The translations under genes were made by a program, and so were the position numbers. A stretch of DNA of 64,000 nt. Origin: JBDWFY01 sp965275915 (GTDB lineage: Bacteria > Pseudomonadota > Alphaproteobacteria > Rhizobiales > Stappiaceae). Below, piece after piece: positions 43,743-52,403 of this stretch. The number at the start of each line of letters is the position of its first letter. Position 1 is the stretch's first letter. The stretch lies in assembly GCA_965275915.1 (NCBI GenBank), contig CBDHYI010000007.1, positions 1,798,001 through 1,862,000 of the forward strand. Reading direction: 5' to 3'. The notes beneath the pieces are model-generated. The model made no database searches, was not told the DNA's origin, and saw only the letters and a list, made by a program, of their open reading frames with translations.

Positions 43743-44951
43743 ATGGCGATGTATTTCACCAAGTCATTTACTCAGCAGGCGCGACTTCCGGAAGAGTCGT
43801 TGAAGGCCGCTCAACGGGTTTTGCTTAGCGCAGGGCTTCACCGGTATCAGCCAGAGAGCGATGGTTTGGGCGAAACCTCTTTGTTGGAAGCCGAATTTGC
43901 AGCTTGGCAAGGGAGCCGTTACTGCGTCGCTGTGGCTTCAGGGGGGCAAGCAATCCAGCTTGCATTACGGGCCGTAGGTGTCGGGGCGAACTCGTCGGTG
44001 CTGACCAATGCCTTCACCCTCGCGCCGGTACCTGGAGCGATCCGGGCTGTCGGCGGACTGCCGGTATTGGTTGAAACCACAGAAGAACTCGTCATCGACC
44101 TGAAGGATCTGGAAGCAAAAGCAGCGAACTCCGGCGCCAAAACCTTGCTGCTCTCCCTTATGCGCGGCCACCTACCGGATATGGATGCCGTAATGGCGCT
44201 CGCCCGCAAATATGACCTCAAGGTGGTCGAGGACTGTGCACATACTATGGGCGCAACCTGGAGAGGTGAAAAAAGCGGTAACTTTGGCGCTGTTGGCTGC
44301 TTTTCTAGCCAGACCTACAAGCACATTAATTCAGGTGAGGGCGGTTTTCTGACCACGGATGATCCCCACATCGCCGCTAGAGCGGTCATAATGTCGGGGT
44401 CGTATATGAACTTTGATCGCCACGGCGCGGCGCCAAGCGCTGTGCATTTCGATCAAGTGCGCTATGAGGATGCGAATATGTCGGCCAGAATGGATAATCT
44501 GCGCGCCGCCATTCTTCGCCCGCAGATCAAGGAGTTGTCGCACTTGATCGAAGCCTGGAACGTAAGGCATGAGATTATCTCCCAAGCCTTGAGTCCACTG
44601 GCGCCAGCCATTTTGCAACCGCATCCCCTTCCTGGTGCAATGCGTGTAGGCAGTTCATTGCAGTTCCGGATACCGTCTTTGTCTTACGAAGACTGCAGCA
44701 ATCTGGTAACGAAATTGGCTCGTCGCGGTGTTGATGTGAAGTGGTTCGGCAATTCTAACCCGAAGGGCTTTACTTCACAGCATAGCCATTGGAAGTACTT
44801 CAAACGGCAGGTTCTGCCGAAGACCGATGAAGTCCTAAGAACACTCTTCGATATGCGTGTGCCTCTCAGCTTTTCGAAAGAAGACTGCCGGGACTTAGGT
44901 GTCGTCTTATTCGATGTCTTGAACGAATTCGTACCCAGGAGGCCGCAATGA
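43743..44951 (+). CDS. DegT/DnrJ/EryC1/StrS-type PLP aminotransferase
   Basis: A 402-residue aspartate-aminotransferase-fold enzyme of the sugar aminotransferase family: YCVAVASGGQAIQLALRAVG, DAVMALARKYDLKVVEDCAH-TMGATWRGEKSGNFG, and the PLP lysine in FSSQTYKHINSGEGGFLTTD. Family members aminate keto-sugars or oxidise the reverse; one in a sulfonate operon is unusual. It could interconvert sulfopyruvate and cysteate or act on the C2 of a hydroxy-amino sulfonate. Starts 2 bp after cuyA; an ATG two codons later (43749) has a better placed AGGGA. Its end overlaps the racemase start (ATGA). Confidence 0.85.
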   Translation: MAMYFTKSFTQQARLPEESLKAAQRVLLSAGLHRYQPESDGLGETSLLEAEFAAWQGSRYCVAVASGGQAIQLALRAVGVGANSSVLTNAFTLAPVPGAIRAVGGLPVLVETTEELVIDLKDLEAKAANSGAKTLLLSLMRGHLPDMDAVMALARKYDLKVVEDCAHTMGATWRGEKSGNFGAVGCFSSQTYKHINSGEGGFLTTDDPHIAARAVIMSGSYMNFDRHGAAPSAVHFDQVRYEDANMSARMDNLRAAILRPQIKELSHLIEAWNVRHEIISQALSPLAPAILQPHPLPGAMRVGSSLQFRIPSLSYEDCSNLVTKLARRGVDVKWFGNSNPKGFTSQHSHWKYFKRQVLPKTDEVLRTLFDMRVPLSFSKEDCRDLGVVLFDVLNEFVPRRPQ

Positions 44952-45658
44952 GTTTGCAGAAAGTCGGGATTCTGGGCGGCATGGGCCCTGAGGCGACAAT
45001 TCTCTTACAGAGCCGGCTCATTAAAGCCATTGATGCACAGGGCGATGCCGATCACATTCCCCTTCTCATTCACATGAACCCACAAGTGCCTTCGCGCATT
45101 TCCTGGCTCATTGAAGGGAAGGGCACTGACCCGGCTCCGGAATTGGTATCCATGGCAAAGTGCCTTGAAAGGGCAGGGGCTTCCGTATTGGCAATGCCGT
45201 GCAATACCGCTCACACATTTGCACCCGCCATTCAGGACGCTGTTGAAATCCCGTTCCTGCACATGCCCGAGTTGGCGGCAAAGCATGTTTCAGCACTGGT
45301 CGCACCCAGATCGGACATTGGTATCTTGGCATCGCCGGTCACGGAAAAAATCAATTTGTTCAGTTCGATTTTGTCCAAACAAGGATTGAATGCTGTCTAT
45401 CCTGGTAATTCGGACCAAATGTTGAATGCGATACGGGACATCAAAGCCAACGGGGCGGGCTCTCAGGCGTTGTCGGTCTTGCAGCGCACGACGAATGTCC
45501 TGCAGTCAAGTGGTGTAAAGGCTCTTCTGATCGGGTGCTCTGAGTTTTCGTTGCTTGCGAACGACCTTCAAACGCAGGTGCCGACTGTCGACACTCTGGA
45601 CGTCTTGGTCGATGTGATCGTGCAATTGTCCGGGGCACGCAGGCGAGTTGCCGCATAG
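44948..45658 (+). CDS. Aspartate/glutamate racemase family protein, candidate cysteate racemase
   Basis: A 236-residue cofactor-independent racemase with the two catalytic cysteines in MPCNTAHTF (about residue 80) and LLIGCSEFSLLA (about 195), and the N-terminus VGILGGMGPEATILLQSRLI. Cysteate is the sulfonate analogue of aspartate, so a D/L-cysteate racemase is the natural reading beside cuyA; inferred. Overlaps the aminotransferase stop by 4 bp, showing tight translational coupling. Confidence 0.82.
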   Translation: MSLQKVGILGGMGPEATILLQSRLIKAIDAQGDADHIPLLIHMNPQVPSRISWLIEGKGTDPAPELVSMAKCLERAGASVLAMPCNTAHTFAPAIQDAVEIPFLHMPELAAKHVSALVAPRSDIGILASPVTEKINLFSSILSKQGLNAVYPGNSDQMLNAIRDIKANGAGSQALSVLQRTTNVLQSSGVKALLIGCSEFSLLANDLQTQVPTVDTLDVLVDVIVQLSGARRRVAA

Positions 45659-45746
45659 CAAGCGCCTTCCGATCAACGCGCGCTGACAGGTTCAATTTCT
45701 CTAAAACCAGCACGCCCAATAGGGTTCAACACAAGGGTGATGGCTC

Positions 45747-47051
45747 GTGACCTACACGTATTTGAAGCGCGCGTCTCAAAATCCGGAAAGCGGATCAGGT
45801 GATGTTGCGGCAACTGTCAAAGACTTGCTCGATAAAATCCGGGACGGAGGTGAAGACACGGTTCGTCAACTTGCGAAAAAGTTCGACAAATGGACCGGAG
45901 ATATCGTTGTAACCGACGAGCAAATCGCTCAGGCAAAGGAACAGGTTCCCGATCAGCTAAAAGAAGACATCGCATTTGCGTATCGCAATATCCGAACCTT
46001 TGCAGAAGCTCAACTGGCAACGATGCGGGACTGCAGCGTTGAACTGTTACCCGGGTTCACGGCCGGACAGAAGCTCATCCCTATTGAGGCGGCCGGGTGT
46101 TACGTGCCGGGCGGACGCTATAGTCATTTGGCAAGCGCCTTGATGACCGTGACAACGGCGCGTGTTGCGGGCGTGAAACATATCACCGCAGTATCCCCGC
46201 CGCGCCCGGGCATCGGGATCCCGCCGGCGACCCTTTACACCCTGCAGCTTTGCGGCGCAGACACGATCCTAAATCTTGGGGGTGTCCAGGGAATTGCAGC
46301 AATGGCACGGGGGCTGTTTGGGTGTCCCAAGGCGGCCATTCTGGTCGGTCCCGGGAACCAGTTTGTCGCCGAAGCCAAACGGATCCTGTTTGGAGAAGTC
46401 GGCATCGATATGTTCGCAGGCCCAACCGACAGTCTGATCATCGCCGACAAGAGCGGGGACCCGAAATTGATTGCAGCCGATCTCGTCGGCCAGGCGGAAC
46501 ATGGCTATAACTCACCGGTTTGGTTGATCACAGACGACAAGCAACTTGCAAACACGGTGATTGATCTCGTGCCTGAATTGATTGCCGACCTGCCGGAATT
46601 GAATCGTATCAATGCTGAAGCTGCCTGGCGGGACCACGCAGAAGTGATCTTGTGCGGTGACCGTGACGAAATGGTCCGTGTATCCGATCAATATGCACCG
46701 GAGCATTTGCAGGTGCAAGCGCGGGACCTTGATTGGTGGCTTGAGAACCTTACCAATTATGGTTCTCTCTTTCTGGGCGAGCAAACGACTGTCGCATTTG
46801 GTGACAAATCCGCAGGCCCTAACCATGTCCTGCCGACGAGCGGGGCGGCCCGCTATACAGGCGGCTTGTCGGTTCACAAGTTCATAAAGACCGTTACATG
46901 GCAACGCGCTAGCGAAGAAGGCATGCGTCCGGTGGCAGAGGCGACCGCGCGCATTTCGCGACACGAAGGGATGGAAGGGCACGCGCGTACAGCCGATGAT
47001 CGCCTTCGCAAGTACTTCCCTGATGCGGAGTTTGATCTTGGACGATCGTAA
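45747..47051 (+). CDS. hpsN: Histidinol-dehydrogenase-family enzyme, sulfopropanediol dehydrogenase (HpsN)-like
   Basis: Zinc- and NAD-dependent oxidation of a terminal alcohol to carboxylate in two steps. The 434-residue protein resembles HpsN (2,3-dihydroxypropanesulfonate to sulfolactate) more than HisD: AAGCYVPGGRYSHLASALMT, VGPGNQFVAEAKRILFGEVG-IDMFAGPTDSL, and the GLSVHKFIKTVTWQR tail. By analogy with HisD the zinc ligands are Gln249, His252, Asp353 and His412, and the catalytic pair Glu319-His320, with the same spacing. GTG start 45747 after AAGGGTGATGG. Because HisD acts on an amino alcohol, cysteinolate is a possible substrate here. Confidence 0.85.
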   Translation: MTYTYLKRASQNPESGSGDVAATVKDLLDKIRDGGEDTVRQLAKKFDKWTGDIVVTDEQIAQAKEQVPDQLKEDIAFAYRNIRTFAEAQLATMRDCSVELLPGFTAGQKLIPIEAAGCYVPGGRYSHLASALMTVTTARVAGVKHITAVSPPRPGIGIPPATLYTLQLCGADTILNLGGVQGIAAMARGLFGCPKAAILVGPGNQFVAEAKRILFGEVGIDMFAGPTDSLIIADKSGDPKLIAADLVGQAEHGYNSPVWLITDDKQLANTVIDLVPELIADLPELNRINAEAAWRDHAEVILCGDRDEMVRVSDQYAPEHLQVQARDLDWWLENLTNYGSLFLGEQTTVAFGDKSAGPNHVLPTSGAARYTGGLSVHKFIKTVTWQRASEEGMRPVAEATARISRHEGMEGHARTADDRLRKYFPDAEFDLGRS

Positions 47052-47054
47052 CAC

Positions 47055-47402
47055 TTGGCAGAAAGCCGGTCAGCTTTTTGCTGGGTGCGTGCAAACCTGA
47101 AGATTGCATATTGGCGCGGGCTTGCAGTCGCGCTCTCATTGCGGCGACCGCTACATTCTTGTCGGAACACTATGGTGCTCCGTCGATGTTGTTTGCGCCG
47201 CTGATTGGCCTGGCGCCCGGCTTTCTCGCGGCAGTCCCAAGTCTCGAATATGGCTTGAATTTCACAGCTAAGTCAGTTCAGTGACCGGGAGTCGGCTCGT
47301 TAGGAATCCGGCTTGGGTTTGACGATGTGCAAGCCATCGGTGGGGTTGCGATTGCTTCCGTGTTTGGCCTCATTCTCGCGACCCTGGACAGTGCGCGGTA
47401 AA
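47055..47402 (+). pseudogene. Decayed YeiH/UPF0324-type membrane exporter
   Basis: Starts with a TTG 3 bp after the hpsN stop. The first frame reads NLKIAYWRGLAVALSL; after a frameshift near 47130 the next frame gives LIAATATFLSEHYGAPSMLF and GLNFTAKSVQ, an in-frame TGA at 47282, then VGSLGIRLGFDDVQAIGGVA and IASVFGLILATLDSAR with a stop at 47400. This is the N-terminal third of a UPF0324 protein (about 340 residues); the rest is missing. Relatives in sulfonate clusters have been proposed as sulfate/sulfite exporters. The following 160 bp to 47562 show nothing recognisable. Confidence 0.75.
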
Positions 47403-47562
47403 TCCGAGTTCTGGTGTATGCTCTCTGGCGCCCGGCGTCACGGGTCAATGAGCGTCCCTTGCGTGGACGACAAGAGGGCCAGAGAACTAACTGTGGCGTT
47501 TATCTGAAGAGAGTCGGAGTGGTTATGAATGTCGGTCGCAATGTCTGCCCAGCACATGTTGC

Positions 47563-48054
47563 TCAGCCACCGGGTTGAGGTACGATCAATGTAGGCACCG
47601 CAGAACGCCGTAACACACGCTTTGCGACCGTTCCAAGGAATGTGTGACTTGTCAGGTGGGTGTGGGTTGCCATGACGATCAAGCCGCAGTCCAGTTCCTT
47701 TGCTCGCTTCAGAATCATCTCGGCAGGATGACCATCCACCACTTCAACGGAGCTAACCAGGCTGTAGGCCTTTTTTTCCTCTTCTGGGAGGCTCCGCGTG
47801 AACTTTTGCTGATTTTGTTTCAGCATTTCCTTAATTTCGTCATGGCGGGCATTGATCGCCTTTTCCCGGGCCGCACTGTCTTGCATGAACATATTCAGCG
47901 TAACAAGCGCGTCCGCGGACAAAGGCTCAACAACGTGCAAAACATGTATTTTCGCATCATAGGCTTGCGCCATGCTTAAAGCATGGCGCAGAGCGTTATC
48001 CGCACTTGATGACAGATCCGTGGCAAACAGAATTTCTTTGATCTCAGGTAACAA
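47563..48054 (-). CDS. Universal stress protein family (UspA), TRAP-associated
   Basis: A 163-residue USP-fold protein: EILFATDLSSSADNALRHAL-SMAQAYDAKIHVLHVVEPLS and KELDCGLIVMATHTHL. The nucleotide loop reads MATHTHLTSHTFLGTVAKRV, so the first glycines of the G2xG9xG(S/T) ATP motif are replaced; ATP binding is doubtful. It lies 24 bp past the TRAP dctM stop in the same direction. TeaD, a USP encoded with the ectoine TRAP system, is known to modulate transport, and a similar role is likely here. Confidence 0.88.
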   Translation of the reverse strand: MLPEIKEILFATDLSSSADNALRHALSMAQAYDAKIHVLHVVEPLSADALVTLNMFMQDSAAREKAINARHDEIKEMLKQNQQKFTRSLPEEEKKAYSLVSSVEVVDGHPAEMILKRAKELDCGLIVMATHTHLTSHTFLGTVAKRVLRRSAVPTLIVPQPGG

Positions 48055-48078
48055 CGCTTCAATCCTTTCACCTGTCGG

Positions 48079-49419
48079 TTAGTAGCCTAAAAGCCGCGGG
48101 AGCCAGAGAGAGATTTCCGGAAAGAACGCTATCACGAAGATTGCAACGGTATTGATAAAGGCAAATGGCAATGCCGCGATGGATATGCGTTCAATTGAGA
48201 TATTGGATATCCCCGAGGCGATGAACAGATTTTCCCCGAGCGGTGGAGTCTGGAAACCGATACCCAAGGTACAGACCATCACAACTCCGAAATGGATCGG
48301 GTCAATGCCCATACTGTAGGCAACCGGCAACATAACCGGAACAAGTATCAGGATGGTTGCAAGGGTCTCCATGAACATGCCGACAAAGAGCAGAAACAAG
48401 ATTACTAAGGTCCAGATCAAATAGGTGTTGCTCGTAATCGACAACATACCGTCAGCAATGATCGCGGGGATCTGATTCTCGACCAGCAAACGACCAAAGA
48501 CTGTCGCCGTGAACATGATTAGAAGGACGCGCCCTGTTAGCCAGGTTGTTGTCTCAAGGGACGTGAACAGGCTCGACCAGGTTAACTCGCGGTAGATGAA
48601 AGCCCCGACAGCGAGTGTATAGAAGATTGCGACAATGGCAGCTTCTGTCGGCGTAAAAAAGCCTGAGTAGATTCCACCTAGTATAACGACCGGAGCCATC
48701 AAGGCCCAGAATCCGCGGTACATCTCACAAAAAATGTTGCGTGCAGACCAGCCCTCCGCAGAGCCCCTGTAATTATGTTTCTTCGACAGAATATAGTTCA
48801 TGATCAGGAGACTACCAGCAATCAGAAAGGCTGGCATGAACCCGGCGATGAACAGTTTGGGGATTGATACCGTCTGGAATTGGCCGTGCTCGGCAACCGC
48901 TTCCGGCGGCGGCGGCATGCCCAGAGCTGCAATTCCATATATGATGAGTGGAATTGAGGGGGGTATAACGATCCCCAACCCTCCGGACGAGGCTGTCACA
49001 GCAGATGCGAATGATCGGCCGTATCCCCGTTCGATCATAGCAGGGATCATCAACATGCCGACAGCTGCAGTTGTTGCCGGGCCTGAACCTGAAATTGCGC
49101 CAAAAAACAGGCAGGCAAAAACGGTTGCGGCCGACATTCCGCCGGTGAACGGCCCCGCAAAGCTTTCAGCGACATTTATGAGACGCCTCGACAATCCGGA
49201 CGCTTCCATAAGGGCACCGGCCAGGATGAAGGCTGGCAAGGCCATGAGAGGGAACGACCCCACTGAGGTATAGGCGATCTGAACAAACTTGATCGGGTTT
49301 TCGCCCAAATAAAGGAACGAAATCAACGTGGAAACGCCCAGCGCCACGGTAATCGGTGCTCCTATGAGCAGCAGGAAGAGAAATCCGCCAAATAGAATGA
49401 GTACAATTTCGCTGCCCAT
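48079..49419 (-). CDS. TRAP transporter large permease (DctM type), sulfonate island
   Basis: A 446-residue multi-span permease: GGFLFLLLIGAPITVALGVS, FFGAISGSGPATTAAVGMLM, GLGIVIPPSIPLIIYGIAAL, GIYSGFFTPTEAAIVAIFYT and GFQTPPLGENLFIASGISN near the end. Overlaps the stop of dctQ by one base (TAATG). In the DHPS pathway of marine bacteria the substrate enters through a TRAP system (HpsKLM), so this importer probably takes up the C3 sulfonate. Confidence 0.94.
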   Translation of the reverse strand: MGSEIVLILFGGFLFLLLIGAPITVALGVSTLISFLYLGENPIKFVQIAYTSVGSFPLMALPAFILAGALMEASGLSRRLINVAESFAGPFTGGMSAATVFACLFFGAISGSGPATTAAVGMLMIPAMIERGYGRSFASAVTASSGGLGIVIPPSIPLIIYGIAALGMPPPPEAVAEHGQFQTVSIPKLFIAGFMPAFLIAGSLLIMNYILSKKHNYRGSAEGWSARNIFCEMYRGFWALMAPVVILGGIYSGFFTPTEAAIVAIFYTLAVGAFIYRELTWSSLFTSLETTTWLTGRVLLIMFTATVFGRLLVENQIPAIIADGMLSITSNTYLIWTLVILFLLFVGMFMETLATILILVPVMLPVAYSMGIDPIHFGVVMVCTLGIGFQTPPLGENLFIASGISNISIERISIAALPFAFINTVAIFVIAFFPEISLWLPRLLGY

Positions 49420-49982
49420 TATTTTTCTCCGGTCGTGTCAGATGCTTGCTGGTTCGCATCTGTTTCACTGCGCAGTTCGTCCAGGTCGATGGCGTCAGGG
49501 TCGCGAAGATCCTGGTTGAGTGCGATCCTTTTGTAGTTCACTTGGATCACGCGAAACGTCATCAGGCTAAATGCGATCGGCAAAACGATGTAGACCCAAC
49601 TCAGATGAAACCCGAGTGTTTGCGACGACTGGAATCTATTCATCTTGTTGAAGATGAAATCTAGAGCCAAGTACACGAAGTAAATATTGAAGAATATCCA
49701 GAATAGGTCGGCAATTGCCTCAATATATTTGATCGCCCCCGGCGGTAAGAACTTGAACTGAAATGTGACGCGGTTATGCGCACCCATTTTTGCAGCGTAG
49801 CTTGCACCAAAAAAGACAAACCAGACAAACATGTAAACGGACAGTTCTTCGACCCAGGAAAAGGAAAAATTGAACAAGGTCCGTGCAACAATCTGCATAA
49901 ACAGTAGACAAACAAAAATGGTCAACAGCGTTCGGCAGATATAGCTCTCGATATTGTCGAGAATTCCCAAGTAGTTTCTCAT
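49419..49982 (-). CDS. TRAP transporter small permease (DctQ type), sulfonate island
   Basis: A 187-residue four-span subunit with the signature ARTLFNFSFSWVEELSVYMF and LGFHLSWVYIVLPIAFSLMT; the C-terminus is a polar Asp/Glu-rich tail (LDELRSETDANQQASDTTGE) longer than usual. Translationally coupled to dctM. Upstream, a terminator-like hairpin separates it from the binding-protein gene. Confidence 0.92.
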   Translation of the reverse strand: MRNYLGILDNIESYICRTLLTIFVCLLFMQIVARTLFNFSFSWVEELSVYMFVWFVFFGASYAAKMGAHNRVTFQFKFLPPGAIKYIEAIADLFWIFFNIYFVYLALDFIFNKMNRFQSSQTLGFHLSWVYIVLPIAFSLMTFRVIQVNYKRIALNQDLRDPDAIDLDELRSETDANQQASDTTGEK

Positions 49983-50002
49983 GCCACCCTCCTGAATAAA
50001 AA

Positions 50003-50026
50003 AGGAGGCACTATTAAGTGCCTCCT
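50003..50026 (-). terminator. Terminator-like hairpin between TRAP binding protein and dctQ
   Basis: Perfect stem AGGAGGCACT / AGTGCCTCCT with an ATTA/TAAT loop, followed on the minus strand by TTTTTT (49998-50003). It looks like a full rho-independent terminator 20 bp past the dctP stop, so most transcripts probably end here and only read-through reaches the permeases. Confidence 0.8.
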
Positions 50027-50045
50027 GGTGCGCCGAGGAAACGAC

Positions 50046-51065
50046 TTACTGAGAAACAGGATCTCGTCCGATTGCCTTGAGCATGGCGTTGACTTTGTCT
50101 ACGCCGCCGACACTTTCATAGAATTTCGGCCAAACAGCTTTTGTTGCAAGTTCAATAAACTCTTTTTCGTCATCAGCTGCGTCGACGATTTCCATGCCGT
50201 GCAGCTCAACCAATTGGGTCTGGATTTCCGCTTCCTTATCGCGCAGGAATTGCGCTGATGCTTGGCTCGCCGCCTTGCCAGCTTCCAGGATGATTTCCTG
50301 ATCTTCTGCGGAGAGATCTTGAAATACCTGTTCGGAGATAATCAGAGGTTCAATGAGAAACAGATAGCGCAAATTAGTCGCATATTTCTGAATCTCATAG
50401 AATTTCATTGCATTGATGGTGATATACGGCGTGTCCTGTCCGTCGACCACCTTGGTCTGCAATGCTGCAAATGTCTCCGACCAAGCCATAGGTGTCGGGC
50501 TGATGCCCCAGGACTTATAGGTATCGATCATGATCTCGTTTTTCGGGACACGAATGACTAAACCTTGCAGATCTTCAACGGTCCGAACTGGCTTTTGTGA
50601 GTTTGTCAGCCTGCGGAAACCTGCATAGGTCCAGCCGATAATGCGAACACCGGCGTCTTCGATGGTTGCGTCAATCAGCTCATCGCCAATTGGGCCTTGA
50701 GTGAGCGTTTCGGCATCTTCAAGACTCAGCATTGCATAAGGCAGCGACAGGATGCCGACGCGCGGGGAGAAGGGGGTAACATTGTTAATCGCGAGGATCG
50801 ACATGTCGAGCGTGCCAATGGCAGCGGCGTTCACCGTGTCCTGTTCTGAACCGAGCTGACCATTGAGAAACAGTGTCGCTGTATGCTTGCCATTTGACAG
50901 TTTTTCAAGGGCATCCTTAAAAGCAAGGCCACCAACTTCTTGTGTGCTACCACCGCTGTCACCAACAGCTATCTTGAAATTCTTCGCTGCAGCCGGAGCC
51001 ACAGCGACCAGCGCCGCGAACGAAACGGCGGCCGCCAATGAGGTAACGGTTTTGAGATATGACAT
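50046..51065 (-). CDS. TRAP transporter substrate-binding protein (DctP type), sulfonate island
   Basis: A 339-residue periplasmic binding protein with signal peptide (TSLAAAVSFAALVAVAPAAA) and the DctP core: AFKDALEKLSNGKHTATLFL, NAAAIGTLDMSIL, LQGLVIRVPKNEIMIDTYKS-WGISPTPMAWSETFAALQ (the conserved Arg at RVP) and VDGQDTPYITINAMKFYEIQ. ATG 51065 preceded by GGAGGAGTTAGTT. The ligand is probably the sulfonate degraded by the cuyA operon; inferred from position. Confidence 0.92.
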   Translation of the reverse strand: MSYLKTVTSLAAAVSFAALVAVAPAAAKNFKIAVGDSGGSTQEVGGLAFKDALEKLSNGKHTATLFLNGQLGSEQDTVNAAAIGTLDMSILAINNVTPFSPRVGILSLPYAMLSLEDAETLTQGPIGDELIDATIEDAGVRIIGWTYAGFRRLTNSQKPVRTVEDLQGLVIRVPKNEIMIDTYKSWGISPTPMAWSETFAALQTKVVDGQDTPYITINAMKFYEIQKYATNLRYLFLIEPLIISEQVFQDLSAEDQEIILEAGKAASQASAQFLRDKEAEIQTQLVELHGMEIVDAADDEKEFIELATKAVWPKFYESVGGVDKVNAMLKAIGRDPVSQ

Positions 51066-51325
51066 AACTAACTCCTCCAGAGTTTTTCGCCTGTTGAACA
51101 CGTCCTTGCTGTCCACCCTAGCGCGATCATCAGCAAAGGGGCGGAGATCACGTTTTGCCCGTTGAATCGGGTTCTTAACTGGCATTTTCTGCAATTCAAC
51201 TTCGTGGCGTCATGAAGTTCCGGTAGACTCGGAGCAAGTGTTCGCCAAGAATTCTTTGCTATTTAATTGCCTTTTTTTCAATTTCGCAGAGTTTTTGTTG
51301 ATATCAAGTTCGAATTATGCGCATT

Positions 51326-51346
51326 AAATTGCCTAAATCGCAATTT
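51326..51346. promoter_or_regulatory. Perfect dyad AAATTGC-N7-GCAATTT upstream of lysR
   Basis: A perfect 7-bp inverted repeat with 7-base spacer, ending 13 bp before the lysR ATG and lying in the promoter shared with the TRAP operon. It contains TTGC-N7-GCAA, the same core as upstream of cuyA at 42627. Likely autoregulatory LysR binding site. Confidence 0.55.
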
Positions 51347-51359
51347 ATGGGAGCCGGTC

Positions 51360-52277
51360 ATGCGACTTGAGTGGATTGAGGACATTTTGGCTGTCTGGGA
51401 TACCGGATCCTTCAATGCCGCGGCAGAGATGCGCTTTTTGACGCCGTCAGCGTTCACACGCCGTATTCGTACGATCGAAGAGTCCCTGGGATGCGAATTG
51501 TTCGACCGGTCGAAGAAACCAATCGTTCCGAAACGTCACGCTCTTGAGTGTGTTCCGGATCTTCGTGATGCCGCCGTCGCTCTTAAGAAAGTTAGAGCAT
51601 CATTGTCTGAACCCGACGTTTTGCCGGAACAACGTATTTCACTGATCTGCCAACATGCCCTCACTGCATCTGTCGCTCCCAAACTCCTGGCAAACTCTTT
51701 GACGGACAACAAAGCCGGTATTCGAATCAAATCCGGTCGCATGAGCGAATGCGTATTGAGCCTCATTAAGAGGGAGGTGCAGTTTGCTTTGGTTTACCAA
51801 TCGGATGATCATGATCCCGACATGTTTCCCGACAATTGCGAAAAACTGACGATCGGGAAGGAGGTGTTCTTACCAGTTGTAAGACCGGATATCTTCTCAG
51901 CCGCAACAGAAGGCGAAAGTCATCAAGAAATCCCGATTATCAGCTACCCGCCGAATCTGTTTTTGGGAGAAATTCAGCGGAGAGTTCTGCATGATAATGT
52001 TCAGGATGTGCAAAACCTCGTAACGGTGGCGGAAGCCGGTCTTAGTCTTGCGGTTGTTGAATTTGTGAGAAACGGCATCGGTGTCGGTTGGCTGCCCAAG
52101 ACGATCGTAAAAACGGATCTGGCTACCGGAAACATGGTCAGTTTAGGAGACAGGTATCCAAGTTTCGAGCTCAACGTTACCTTGATGCGCCTAAAAGGTG
52201 ATCTGCCAAGTTTAGCCGAAGAGTTTTGGAGAAAGTCTCAATCAAATCTGGAAGTTTTGAACGAAACACATAGCTGA
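51360..52277 (+). CDS. LysR-family regulator of the C3-sulfonate island
   Basis: A 305-residue LysR protein: HTH MRLEWIEDILAVWDTGSFNA-AAEMRFLTPSAFTRRIRTIE, ESLGCELFDRSKKPIVPK, and a periplasmic-binding-like effector domain from about residue 90 ending with LAVVEFVRNGIGVGWLPKTI. ATG 51360 has GGGAG eight bases before it; the open frame back to 51267 is not family sequence. Divergent from the TRAP binding-protein gene, and its promoter dyad recurs before cuyA, so it probably controls both arms. Confidence 0.9.
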   Translation: MRLEWIEDILAVWDTGSFNAAAEMRFLTPSAFTRRIRTIEESLGCELFDRSKKPIVPKRHALECVPDLRDAAVALKKVRASLSEPDVLPEQRISLICQHALTASVAPKLLANSLTDNKAGIRIKSGRMSECVLSLIKREVQFALVYQSDDHDPDMFPDNCEKLTIGKEVFLPVVRPDIFSAATEGESHQEIPIISYPPNLFLGEIQRRVLHDNVQDVQNLVTVAEAGLSLAVVEFVRNGIGVGWLPKTIVKTDLATGNMVSLGDRYPSFELNVTLMRLKGDLPSLAEEFWRKSQSNLEVLNETHS

Positions 52278-52403
52278 TTTATCGAGTGCGCCGGTCTTGT
52301 TGTAAAAATCGCCCACACCGTATAACTGTTTTGCAACTCTCAGATCGGACAGCGAACTTCGTAAACGCATGAGATGATGTAAAAATATATATAAATCAAT
52401 AAT

